Shown here: piece after piece, positions 8,371 to 16,368 of the stretch
Layout: the number at the start of each line of letters is the position of its first letter
How positions within the stretch are numbered: the first letter of the stretch is position 1
NCBI RefSeq assembly: GCF_023347255.1
Contig: NZ_CP094466.1
Coordinates: 1,736,001 to 1,800,000, forward strand
Length of the DNA stretch: 64,000 bases
Source of the DNA: Faecalibacterium sp. I4-3-84
GTDB lineage: Bacteria > Bacillota > Clostridia > Oscillospirales > Ruminococcaceae
Direction: 5' to 3'
Made by a program: the position numbers and the translations under genes
Notes under the pieces: generated by a model
What the model was told of the DNA's origin: nothing
The model's input: the letters and a program-made list of their open reading frames with translations, nothing else
Databases searched by the model: none

Positions 8371-9696
8371 ATGGAAGGTTTTAAAGTTGTCATTGTTGGC
8401 GGTGGTTCCAGTCACACTCCCGGCATTATCCAGAGCCTGATTGCAAATCTTGATCGTTTCCCGCTGAAGAAACTGGTGCTGTATGATATTGATCCGGATC
8501 GTCTGGAGCTGGTGGATACCCTGTGCGGTTCGCTGATCGCAAAGCTGGACCCGGAGTGCGTCTACTTCACCACCACAGACCCGGAAAAGGCCTATACCGA
8601 TATTGATTTTGCTTTTGCTCAGATCCGTCAGGGCGGCATGGAAATGCGCGAAAAGGACGAAAAGATCTCGCTGGAGTTTGGCGTTGTGGGTCAGGAGACC
8701 TGCGGCCCCGGCGGCATGGCATACGGCCTGCGTTCCATCCCCGGCGTGTTCCAGGTGATCGACGATGTGCGCAAGTACGCACCCGAGGCATGGATCATCA
8801 ATTACTCCAACCCTGCTGCGATCGTGGCTGAGGCCACCCGCCGCAAGTACAACAACTATAAGATCCTGAACATCTGCGATATGCCGGTAGCCATCATGCT
8901 GTCCTTCGCAAAGATGCTGGGTCTGGAAAAATACAACGATGTGGACCCGGTCTACTTTGGTTTGAACCACTTTGGCTGGTGGACCCACCTGTACGACAAG
9001 AGCGGTGTGGACCGTATGCCGGAACTGAAGGAAAAGATCATGAAGTTCGGTCTGGCTGCTTCTCATGATAAGCACCACTCCGATCCTTCCTGGCGCCACA
9101 CATGGGAAAACTTTAAGGAAATCCTCACCGACTTCCCGGAGTATCTGCCCAATACCTACCTGCAGTACTATCTGTATGCCAAGGAAAGCGCCGAGGATAT
9201 GGATCCCAACTACACGCGTGCCAACATGGTCATGGATGGCCGTGAGAAGGACATGATCGAGCAGGCAAAGCTGATCCGCGAGAGCGGCGGCAAGAAGGAA
9301 GCAAACCTGAATCTGTTCAATGCTTTTGGCGATTTTATTGTGGATGTGGCATGTTCCATTGCCTATAACAATGCGGACCGCTATCTGGTCATTGTGGAAA
9401 ACAAGGGCTGCATCCCGCAGATGCCGTATGATGCCATGGTGGAAGTTCCCTGCTACCTGCGCAAGTGGGGCCCGGAGCCTGTTACCATCGGCAATATCCC
9501 CCAGTTCCAGCTGGGCATGATGATGCAGCAGGTCTCTTCGGAAAAGCTGATCGTGGATGCTTATTTTGAACACTCCTACCAGAAGGCACTGGAAGCATTC
9601 ACGATGAACAAGACAGTTCCCTCTGCCAAGGTGGCACGCAAGATCCTGGATAAGATGATCGAAGCCAATAAGGGCTACTGGCCTGAACTGCACTGA
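8371..9696 (+). CDS. 6-phospho-alpha-glucosidase, glycoside hydrolase family 4
   Basis: Cytoplasmic NAD- and metal-dependent hydrolase of phosphorylated disaccharides such as maltose-6-phosphate. The 441 residues match the GlvA/MalH/AglB length. The N-terminal Rossmann motif VVIVGGGSSHTP is at 6-17. C169 (in NICDMPVA) and H200 (in GLNHFGWW) are spaced as the metal-ligand Cys and His of the family. Followed 19 bases later by the matching PTS permease. Substrate is inferred from family and neighbour: an alpha-glucoside such as maltose, trehalulose or sucrose isomers. Ribosome-binding site gggagg before the start. Confidence 0.9.
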   Translation: MEGFKVVIVGGGSSHTPGIIQSLIANLDRFPLKKLVLYDIDPDRLELVDTLCGSLIAKLDPECVYFTTTDPEKAYTDIDFAFAQIRQGGMEMREKDEKISLEFGVVGQETCGPGGMAYGLRSIPGVFQVIDDVRKYAPEAWIINYSNPAAIVAEATRRKYNNYKILNICDMPVAIMLSFAKMLGLEKYNDVDPVYFGLNHFGWWTHLYDKSGVDRMPELKEKIMKFGLAASHDKHHSDPSWRHTWENFKEILTDFPEYLPNTYLQYYLYAKESAEDMDPNYTRANMVMDGREKDMIEQAKLIRESGGKKEANLNLFNAFGDFIVDVACSIAYNNADRYLVIVENKGCIPQMPYDAMVEVPCYLRKWGPEPVTIGNIPQFQLGMMMQQVSSEKLIVDAYFEHSYQKALEAFTMNKTVPSAKVARKILDKMIEANKGYWPELH

Positions 9697-9715
9697 GACC
9701 CGCAGGAGGTAAATC

Positions 9716-11284
9716 ATGGAGAAGAGAGAGAAAAAAGTTACCTTTTCACAGTTCCAGAAACTGGGAAAAGTTCTAATGACGCCTGTCATGATCCTGCCCA
9801 TCGCAGGTATTCTGGTGGGCATTGGCTCTGCGTTCACGACAAAGAACATTGTGGCACTGTGGCCGGTTCTGGGCAATACCTATGTCAAGCTGTTCTTTAA
9901 TCTGCTCAAGGCCATGGGCAATACCATTAACTCCTATCTTCCAATCATTTTTGCTGTTTCCGTTGCCATCGGCTATGCGGAAAAGGAAAAGGGCATCGCA
10001 GCATTGTCCAGCGTGATCGGTTTCCTCGCCATGAACAATGTGATGAATATCCTGCTGACCAGTCTGGGCATTCTGGACCCTGCGGCGATGAAGACCGGCC
10101 AGTCCATGGTCATGGGCATCGCTTCGCTTGACACCGGTGTATTCGGCGGTATTCTGGTGGGTCTGCTGGTTGCAAAGCTGCATAACAAATACTATAATAT
10201 TCAGCTGCCGCCGGTTCTGGGCATCTTCTCAGGCACAAAATTCGTGCCGATGATCTCGCTGCTGGCCTGCTCTGCGCTGGGTCTGGTAATGTCTGTGGTG
10301 TGGCCCTTCGTTCAGACCGGTCTGGGCTTCATGGGCGAGATCATTTATGACACTGGCATGGCAGGCAGTGTGATCTATGGTCTGGCAGAGCGTGCGCTGC
10401 TGCCTTTTGGCTTGCATCACTTTATTTACACTCCGTTCTTCTTCACAAACCTTTGCGGTTCCATGGTCATTGATGGCACGCTGTATGAAGGCGCAGTGAA
10501 CATTTACAACGCCATGCTGGCTTCTCCGGATGCCATGTTTGACGTGAACATTACCCGCTTTATCATGAACGGCAAGGTTATTTTTGCTATGTTTGGTCTG
10601 CCCGGTGCGGCTCTGGCCATGTACCATTGCGCAAAGCCGGAGCGTAAGCCTCAGGTCAAGGCGCTGCTGATCGCAGCCATCATCCCCTCCATCTTCACTG
10701 GCATCACCGAGCCCATTGAGTACAGCTTCCTGTTTGCGGCTCCGCTGCTGTTCGTGGTGCACGCTGGCTATGCAGGTCTGGCCTACCTGCTGACTTACAT
10801 CTGCAAGGTGAATATCCCGGGGCCCAGTTCCTTCGGCGGCCCTTTCCTGAGCACGATCTTCAATGGCATCATGCAGGCGGATAAAGGCTCTAACTGGATC
10901 TGGGTGTTCATCATTGGCATTCCCTGCTTCTTCCTGTACTATTTCACCTTCCGCTTCATGATCACCAAGTTCAACTACAAGACTCCCGGCCGCGAAGATG
11001 ATGGCCAGGAGGTCAAGAAGCTGGACAAGAAAATGAGCGACGAGATGATGGCGACCATCATTGAAGGTCTGGGTGGTGCAGACAATATCCAGCATGTGGA
11101 TGCCTGCTTTACTCGACTGCGCGTCAAAGTCAAAGACAAGGCTCTCGTTATGCCGGATACTGACTGGAAGCAGAAGACGGGTGCAAACGGCGTCGTTCAG
11201 GTCGCAGATGGCGTGCAGATCATCTACGGTGCCAAGGCCGATATCTACAAAAACAACCTCAAGAGCGCTCTGAACATGGACTGA
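9716..11284 (+). CDS. PTS transporter subunit EIICB, alpha-glucoside type
   Basis: Imports and phosphorylates a glucoside at the membrane. The 522-residue protein has an N-terminal EIIC domain with about ten membrane segments and the GITEPIEYSF substrate motif near 333-342, then a linker and a C-terminal EIIB domain with the phosphorylated cysteine C464 in VDACFTRLRVKV. No EIIA domain is present, so the phosphate must come from a EIIA elsewhere. Start follows caggaggt. Paired with the GH4 enzyme, which would hydrolyse the imported 6-phosphate. Confidence 0.92.
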   Translation: MEKREKKVTFSQFQKLGKVLMTPVMILPIAGILVGIGSAFTTKNIVALWPVLGNTYVKLFFNLLKAMGNTINSYLPIIFAVSVAIGYAEKEKGIAALSSVIGFLAMNNVMNILLTSLGILDPAAMKTGQSMVMGIASLDTGVFGGILVGLLVAKLHNKYYNIQLPPVLGIFSGTKFVPMISLLACSALGLVMSVVWPFVQTGLGFMGEIIYDTGMAGSVIYGLAERALLPFGLHHFIYTPFFFTNLCGSMVIDGTLYEGAVNIYNAMLASPDAMFDVNITRFIMNGKVIFAMFGLPGAALAMYHCAKPERKPQVKALLIAAIIPSIFTGITEPIEYSFLFAAPLLFVVHAGYAGLAYLLTYICKVNIPGPSSFGGPFLSTIFNGIMQADKGSNWIWVFIIGIPCFFLYYFTFRFMITKFNYKTPGREDDGQEVKKLDKKMSDEMMATIIEGLGGADNIQHVDACFTRLRVKVKDKALVMPDTDWKQKTGANGVVQVADGVQIIYGAKADIYKNNLKSALNMD

Positions 11285-11322
11285 TTTTTCAGTGCCGGTC
11301 AGGGTTTCCCGAATAAACAGCG

Positions 11323-11353
11323 AGGGCATCTGCCAACGGCAGATGCCCTTTCT
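11323..11353. terminator. Bidirectional terminator between PTS gene and MATE gene
   Basis: agggcatctgcc (11323-11334) and ggcagatgccct (11338-11349) form a 12-base-pair stem with a 3-base loop, followed by ttt on the plus strand. The flanking genes converge. Confidence 0.8.
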
Positions 11354-11366
11354 GCATACAAAAAAA

Positions 11367-12734
11367 TCAAACCTTTGCCGCACCGCGGTCGAGGATCTTA
11401 TCGAACCGGGCAAAGAAGGTGATGGTGGTGATGGTGGCGGCCAGAATGTCGCTGACCGGCTCGGCCAGAAACACGCCGAACACCGGGTTCGGCAGAACGT
11501 GCGGCAGAATGAAGATGAGGGGGATCAACAGAATGATCTTGCGCAGGCAGGCCAGCAGCAGGCTGACCTTAGCCTGCCCCAGCGCCATAAAGCTTTGCTG
11601 GCAGGCGATCTGGAAGCCCATGGCAAAAATGCCCGCCATGTAAATGCGCATGGCCCACGTGGTGTACTGGATCAGTGCGGTGTCCGAGGTGAAAATGCCC
11701 GCCACCGCGCCGGGAAACAGCATCATCAACAGCCAGAACAAGCAGGTGTAGGCCCCGCACAGCGTCAGCTGAAAACGGAAGGCTTCCTTGACGCGGGGCT
11801 TTTTGCCTGCGCCAAAGTTGAAGCTCATCACCGGCTGTCCGCCCTGACAGATGCCCTGAATGGGCAGCGTGCACAGCTGGGATGCGCTGGTGATGACGGT
11901 CATGGCACCCACGGCCACATCGCCGCCGTACCGCGCCAGACTGGAGCTGAAGCTGATGGAAAGCAGGCTCTCGGTGGAGAGCATCACAAAGGTGGAGATG
12001 CCCAGAGCCATCACCGGCAGGATGACATTGCGCTCCGGGCGCAGATAGTCCCTGCGCAGGCGCAGGAGGGTCTCTTTGCCGGTGAGAAAGCGCAGGATCC
12101 ACACCGCGCCCACGGCCTGACTGAGCACTGTGGCAATGGCTGCGCCCCGCACACCAAGTCCGAACCCGAAGATCAGGATGGGGTCGAGGATAATGTTGAT
12201 CACCGCGCCGATCACGGTGGTAAGCATACTGGTCTTGGCAAAGCCCTGCGTGGTGATAAAAGGGTTCATGCCCAGCACCACCAGCACGAAAACCGAGCCT
12301 GCAATGTAGATGCGGCTGTAGCTCAGGGCGTACGGCAGGGTGACATCGCTGGCACCGAACAGCCGCAGCAGCACCGGTGCCCCGGCATAGAAGCCGATGG
12401 TCAGCACCACGGCAAAGAACATCAGCACGGTAAAGCTGTTGGAGATGATCTTTTCGGCCCGCTGCCTGTCCCCCTGCCCCAGAGCAATGGCGGTGCGCGG
12501 CGCGCCGCCCGCGCCCACCAGCATGGCAAAAGCGTTCAGCAGCATCAGAATGGGTGTGAACAGCCCTACGCCGGTCAGCGCTGCCGCGCCAATGCCCGCA
12601 ATGTGGCCGATGTAAATGCGGTCCACGATGTTATACAGCAGGTTCACCACCTGCGCCACCACGGCGGGGATCATGAGCTGCAGCATCAGCTTTTTGATGC
12701 TGCCGGTGCCCATATCTTGTTTTGCCTGTGCCAT
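11367..12734 (-). CDS. MATE-family multidrug/metabolite exporter
   Basis: 455-residue integral membrane protein with about twelve hydrophobic segments. The N-terminal segment VVNLLYNIVDRIYIGHIAG and the repeated second-half version are typical of the MatE domain. These exporters use sodium or proton gradients to extrude cationic compounds. The start is preceded by a gaggaga site. It stands alone, convergent with the PTS gene; the substrate cannot be told from sequence. Confidence 0.9.
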   Translation of the reverse strand: MAQAKQDMGTGSIKKLMLQLMIPAVVAQVVNLLYNIVDRIYIGHIAGIGAAALTGVGLFTPILMLLNAFAMLVGAGGAPRTAIALGQGDRQRAEKIISNSFTVLMFFAVVLTIGFYAGAPVLLRLFGASDVTLPYALSYSRIYIAGSVFVLVVLGMNPFITTQGFAKTSMLTTVIGAVINIILDPILIFGFGLGVRGAAIATVLSQAVGAVWILRFLTGKETLLRLRRDYLRPERNVILPVMALGISTFVMLSTESLLSISFSSSLARYGGDVAVGAMTVITSASQLCTLPIQGICQGGQPVMSFNFGAGKKPRVKEAFRFQLTLCGAYTCLFWLLMMLFPGAVAGIFTSDTALIQYTTWAMRIYMAGIFAMGFQIACQQSFMALGQAKVSLLLACLRKIILLIPLIFILPHVLPNPVFGVFLAEPVSDILAATITTITFFARFDKILDRGAAKV

Positions 12735-12908
12735 TGGAATGCTCTCCTCTGTACTTCAAATTTGAAAAATATCGTTCCTATTATACTCGGCTCCCGCCCA
12801 AAAGAACAGCCTTTTTTGCAAAGAAACCGCGCTTTTTGCCCCAAAAACGCAAAACAGCACGGCTGCGTATGGCTTGCAGCCGTGCCGTGCCGTAACGGGA
12901 GAAAAGTG
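12735..12908. other. Gap upstream of MATE gene with one hairpin
   Basis: Non-coding. gcacggctgc (12857-12866) pairs with gcagccgtgc (12876-12885). On the minus strand this hairpin is followed by a T-rich tract (tgttttgcgttttt), so it may stop minus-strand transcription arriving from the right. AT-rich sequence at 12765-12790 could carry the MATE promoter. Confidence 0.4.
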
Positions 12909-12937
12909 TTGACGGGAAACCGCTTTTTTGCTATACT
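12909..12937 (+). promoter_or_regulatory. Near-consensus sigma-A promoter before the tRNA-Ser-like sequence
   Basis: TTGACG at 12909-12914 and TATACT at 12932-12937 with a 17-base spacer. The start would be about 12944, ten bases before the tRNA-like sequence. Confidence 0.75.
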
Positions 12938-12953
12938 GTAAAGGCTAATATAT

Positions 12954-13022
12954 GGAGATGTATCGAAGCGGTCGTAACGAGAACGACTCGAAATCCAAGT
13001 GGATGCTTCGCCAGAGATCTCC
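12954..13022 (+). pseudogene. Degenerate tRNA-Ser (5' part) with no T-arm
   Basis: The first half reads as a serine tRNA: ggagatg acceptor strand, TA, a D-arm, then gactcgaaat with a CGA anticodon at about 12989-12991. After the anticodon stem the sequence departs; there is no variable arm or TTCRA T-loop, and the 3' end atctcc still pairs with ggagat. A strong promoter precedes it, so it is probably transcribed. Best read as a tRNA-Ser gene disrupted by integration or deletion; nothing else is recognised in the gap to 13176. Confidence 0.5.
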
Positions 13023-13176
13023 ATATCACACGGGAGAACGTCAATTTTGATGTCCCGACAGGCTTCAGAACCTGTTTGAACGATGCGTTTTCTAACAATA
13101 TTCTAGCATTAAATTTCTAAGATTCAAGAGGAAATCGACAATATACAAATTGCAATTTCTTCTTAAAATACAACGT

Positions 13177-13267
13177 GGAGTAGTACTCAAGTGGTCGAAG
13201 AGGCGTGACTCGAAATCTCGTAGGCCCTGCAAGGGGCGCCAGGGTTCAAATCCCTGCTACTCCGCCA
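13177..13267 (+). tRNA. tRNA-Ser (CGA)
   Basis: Complete serine tRNA with long variable arm: acceptor ggagtag (13177-13183) pairs with ctactcc (13257-13263), discriminator G, encoded CCA at 13265-13267. Anticodon loop ctcgaaa gives CGA. T-arm caggg-ttcaaat-ccctg is intact. One T-T mismatch is seen in the middle of the anticodon stem (cgtga/tctcg). The 10-base stretch gactcgaaat across the anticodon recurs at 12985 and 32821. Confidence 0.9.
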
Positions 13268-13269
13268 GA

Positions 13270-13312
13270 GCGCACTATCGGACATTTTTTGCTCGATAGT
13301 GCGCTTCTTTTT
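13270..13312 (+). terminator. Terminator after tRNA-Ser
   Basis: gcgcactatcg (13270-13280) pairs with cgatagtgcgc (13294-13304), then ttcttttt. Stops the tRNA transcript before the next tRNA-like gene. Confidence 0.8.
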
Positions 13313-13313
13313 A

Positions 13314-13387
13314 GGCGTATTAGCTCAGTTGGATAGAGCGTAGCCTTCGCAAGGCTTAGGTCGCGGGTTCGACTCCCGCATACGGAC
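13314..13387 (+). tRNA. tRNA-Arg-like gene with damaged acceptor stem
   Basis: D-arm gctc-agttggata-gagc, T-arm gcggg-ttcgact-cccgc and overall length are those of a normal tRNA, and the body (TTGGATAGAGC, AGGTC) is arginine-like. The anticodon loop ttcgcaa would read CGC (Ala) by strict numbering, so identity is uncertain. The 5' strand ggcgtat pairs with only five bases of the 3' strand atacgga; positions 1 and 2 mismatch. A tyrosine integrase C-terminus follows, so this is probably an attachment site whose ends were exchanged. It may be a pseudogene. Confidence 0.55.
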
Positions 13388-13458
13388 ATAATGACGGGAA
13401 AGAGCCGTTTGCATATAGATGTTATCTAAAGTCGCTATGAGATTTCATGGCGGCTTTC

Positions 13459-13659
13459 TTACTTTTTCATTTCTAACAGCTCTGCGATCACGCCAGCAGA
13501 CCCCTCCTTGCTCTTGTAATCAAGATGCGCATAGATGTCAGCGGTGGTCGAGAAGGTGCTGTGTCCCAGCCACTCCTGAACCTGCTTCATCGATACGCCG
13601 TTCATAACCATCAGGCTGGCACAGCTGTGCCTAAGCTCGTGGAAGCGGAAAACAGGGCA
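13459..13659 (-). pseudogene. C-terminal fragment of a tyrosine recombinase/integrase
   Basis: On the minus strand this reads CPVFRFHELRHSCASL, then GVSMKQVQEWLGHSTF and STTADIYAHLDY, ending MKK-stop. These are the HxxR motif, the LGH motif and the nucleophile tyrosine of phage/ICE integrases. Everything N-terminal is missing. It lies 72 bases from the tRNA-Arg-like gene, the usual place for an integrase 3' end beside its attachment site. A different integrase N-terminal part, ending at RFHDLRH, is found at 19325-20398 on the same strand. Confidence 0.8.
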
Positions 13660-13752
13660 TTACTCGTGGTAGCGGAAAGCAGAATATGCTATAATGCAGA
13701 CAGGCTATGGTTTTGCCGTAGCCTGTTTTGCATTAGAAGGAGAGGACTGCGC

Positions 13753-14295
13753 ATGGCACGAAAAAGCCGGAAGCGTCAGACTGTAACGCTGCCACATCTG
13801 CATTCAAAGACTGCCGGGTACATCCGTTTGTCTGTCACAGGAAAGGGCGGCGATGATTCCATAGAAAACCAAAAGAAAGTTATTGAGGCATGGGCGCGAG
13901 AAAACCAGCATCCCATATCGCGATGGTACATTGATGCAGGATGGAGCGGCAGAACATTCTATAAGCAGGAAATACAACGCATGGATTCCATCATTGAAGC
14001 AGCTTCTCTCAAATATGAGGAAGCTACTGATTTCAGCATGAAGCAATATGAAAAGTATGTCATGGGTGAAGGTTCTAAAGAAGCCATTGCGGCTGCACGG
14101 CCTGCAAAGGAGCAGGCCGAAGCGGAACTGAACAGGGCGATTGCAGACAAAGAAGCCTATGAAAAACAGTATCAGGTGTTTTTCAAACTGCTGAAAGCTA
14201 GCAGAAAGGAAGTCCCGTTGAGCGAGATTATTGATTGTATTGAACGGATCGTGGTTGATGTTGATCGAAAGATTATGGTAAAATGGACTGAGTAA
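13753..14295 (+). pseudogene. Internally deleted large serine recombinase
   Basis: 180 residues with a good ribosome-binding site (aaggagagg). Residues about 20-55 match the start of a resolvase domain (TAGYIRLSVTG, IENQKKVIEAWA, YIDAGWSGRTF), with the candidate nucleophile Ser in YIRLSV. It then jumps to the C-terminal coiled-coil (KEQAEAELNRAIADKEAYEKQ) and end of the family. Full enzymes are about 500 residues, so most of the catalytic, recombinase and zinc-ribbon regions are deleted in frame. Presumably inactive; it marks the left edge of the Gabija-carrying segment. Confidence 0.75.
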
Positions 14296-14359
14296 AGAAG
14301 AAGGCGCGCGGTCAGATACTCAGAATTGATAAAGCAATTCCCGATACAAACAGCGTAAT

Positions 14360-14475
14360 ATGATGGAAAGAAAGAAACCCTTCGGCAGATGTTTGCCAAT
14401 TCTCACGTCGATATGATTTATGGCTCTGCTGGTACCGGTAATTCTACACTGATTAATCACGACGCCAGATTATAA
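14360..14475 (+). pseudogene. Remnant of a P-loop ATPase/helicase gene
   Basis: A short stretch encodes MFANSHVDMIYGSAGTGNST followed by LINH and a stop at 14473-14475. GSAGTGNST is a Walker A motif with the essential Lys replaced by Asn. The rest of the protein is absent. It overlaps the ribosome-binding region of the next gene. Confidence 0.5.
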
Positions 14476-14486
14476 AGGTGAACGAA

Positions 14487-16031
14487 ATGGGAGTAATCCA
14501 AGAATTCTTTAATAATCGAGAGATAGCTATCGGGATTTGGGTTATTATTGGTCTTGCTGTCATTCTCCCTACTAAACCTGCAAGACAATTTATAAAAACT
14601 GCTATTCCAATTTTGTTTTGCAAGAAATTTGTGATATTTTACATTGTATTTCTCAGCTTTTTGGGTTTGGTGTTGTTCGCATTAAATTGGGCAGGACTTT
14701 GGGATCTCACTTTGTTAAAAGACACTGTCTTTTGGGTATTGTTTGTTGAACTTCCCCTTTTTGCCAAGGCGATTGAGAAAGCAGACGGTGGACGATTCTT
14801 TTCAAAGCTAATTCGGGAAAATGTTGCTATTGTAGTTGCAATTGAGTTTTTTGTAGGATTTTGGACTTTCAGTTTAATAACGGAAATTATCCTTATCCCT
14901 TTAACAGTTTTGATTTCAGTCCTACAAGTATTGGCTGGACAAGATAAAAAGCACCGATCTGTGAAACGCTTCTTTGATGGTTTGCTGGTACTGTGGGGAA
15001 TAATACTGTTGATTAATGCAATTTACAGCCTTATCCATGCTCCAAATCAATTTTTAAGTTTTGACACCTTAAAATCACTATTGCTCCCGCTGGTACTGTT
15101 AGTGTTCAATCTTCCGGTTGTATATGGATTGGCATTATACAATACTTACGAACAAATCTTCATCAGAATAAAAGGTTCCAAATCAGAACAAAAGAAAATG
15201 AAATGGCAAGTAATTCGCTTTTCTGGAATAAACCTTTCAAAAGTATCGGCTATCAGAAAGAGCCTACCAAATACAATTGTTTGTTGTCGAACTTCAAATG
15301 ACCTACAGATAAATCTTAAAAAACTGGCAAGACGATTGGACTTACAGATAGGAGAAAACTACATGAAACGCTCGCGTTATTATGTATTAGCTTGTATAGC
15401 CGGATTGATTCTGAGTTTTATTGGACTCATAGGTGCTAATTCGGATGTGTCCTTAAAAGACCTTGTTACGTTGAATTTTGTATTTGATATACCAAGAATC
15501 AAGGAAATTCTGACAAATATTTTCTCTACAATGATTGTTTTCAGTGCAACATTGTTTTTCTTTGCAATTGGTTTTGCAAAAAAGCAGAGAGAAGATGTTT
15601 CCCAAATCAAGAAATATGCCTTATATGAGCTTTTGCTATCCGTTAAAATGCAGCATTCTCAACTGGTAGATTACCCTCCTATAGACGAACCCGCGGACTT
15701 GTTTTGTGCTTACGTACATAATGTATATGAAGTTCGGGCCGCTTGTGATAAAGTGTTGGCTGCATATGAGAATCTACTAACAACATGGGAGCAAGAAACG
15801 TTGAAGAACTTACAGCATTCTGCAATGGTCTTGTCAGAGGACTTTGGCATTTCTGCCGAAAATTTTAGAGAGTATTCTGCTACCCAATTTTGTAATTTTT
15901 ATGATGAAAAAGTTCGAACTGCTCCGCAGAATGAAAAAATCAATGTATTTACTCACAAGATCAAAACGGATATAGAAAAATACTCAAAACATATTGAGCA
16001 GTTTTGCGAGGACTTTAAGCACTATTATTGA
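14487..16031 (+). CDS. Unknown multi-pass membrane protein next to the Gabija-like pair
   Basis: I do not recognise a family. The 514-residue product is AT-rich in codon use. It has hydrophobic segments near residues 10-28, 45-65, 75-92, 107-155 and 165-210, a soluble part, then two more segments near 298-317 and 345-365, and a charged C-terminal domain of about 150 residues. The start at 14487 is chosen because AAAGGTG lies 6 bases upstream; a GTG at 14478 is possible. It ends at TGA 16029-16031, but the same frame stays open for 97 more codons. It precedes gajA by 337 bases on the same strand, so it may be a third defence gene. Confidence 0.6.
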   Translation: MGVIQEFFNNREIAIGIWVIIGLAVILPTKPARQFIKTAIPILFCKKFVIFYIVFLSFLGLVLFALNWAGLWDLTLLKDTVFWVLFVELPLFAKAIEKADGGRFFSKLIRENVAIVVAIEFFVGFWTFSLITEIILIPLTVLISVLQVLAGQDKKHRSVKRFFDGLLVLWGIILLINAIYSLIHAPNQFLSFDTLKSLLLPLVLLVFNLPVVYGLALYNTYEQIFIRIKGSKSEQKKMKWQVIRFSGINLSKVSAIRKSLPNTIVCCRTSNDLQINLKKLARRLDLQIGENYMKRSRYYVLACIAGLILSFIGLIGANSDVSLKDLVTLNFVFDIPRIKEILTNIFSTMIVFSATLFFFAIGFAKKQREDVSQIKKYALYELLLSVKMQHSQLVDYPPIDEPADLFCAYVHNVYEVRAACDKVLAAYENLLTTWEQETLKNLQHSAMVLSEDFGISAENFREYSATQFCNFYDEKVRTAPQNEKINVFTHKIKTDIEKYSKHIEQFCEDFKHYY

Positions 16032-16325
16032 TCCAATTCAACAGACGATGTCTGTTGCGTTGAATCAACTTGTGTCACTCTTTGCATCGCTCTTGTTGGC
16101 ACTTACGAAAATATTCTTCAAAAAGTATTTGACCATCTTGCACAGTATCATTGTTCAATATGCAAGAGCAAAAAGGTCAGCATTGATGGTGATGACTCAG
16201 ACGAGAATGGAATGGTTCAAAAATGCTACTTACGCTGCGAGAAATGTGGTTCCATAACAGAAGTCGATTTTGAAAAAAGTAGCGGCGATAGCCCATCGTA
16301 TACTACTGGCAGGGGTGTTGAGTAA
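16032..16325 (+). pseudogene. In-frame zinc-ribbon extension beyond the TGA of the membrane gene
   Basis: After TGA at 16029-16031 the frame runs through 97 sense codons to TAA at 16323-16325. It has no ATG, GTG or TTG start before 16212. The translation contains CSICKSKKVSIDG and CYLRCEKCGSITE, giving paired CxxC knuckles of a zinc ribbon. A perfect 8-bp hairpin, caacagac (16039-16046) with gtctgttg (16050-16057), begins 7 bases after the stop. Either a nonsense mutation split one gene of about 612 residues, or the TGA is read through. Confidence 0.55.
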
Positions 16326-16368
16326 GATAACTGCAGCATTTATACCCCGACTATTCAGATGGAGTTTG

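Noticed and set aside
16029-16031. TGA as selenocysteine codon
   Set aside because: A hairpin follows, but there is no recognisable bacterial SECIS loop signature, no redox motif at the site and no sel genes in view; nonsense mutation or readthrough is simpler.
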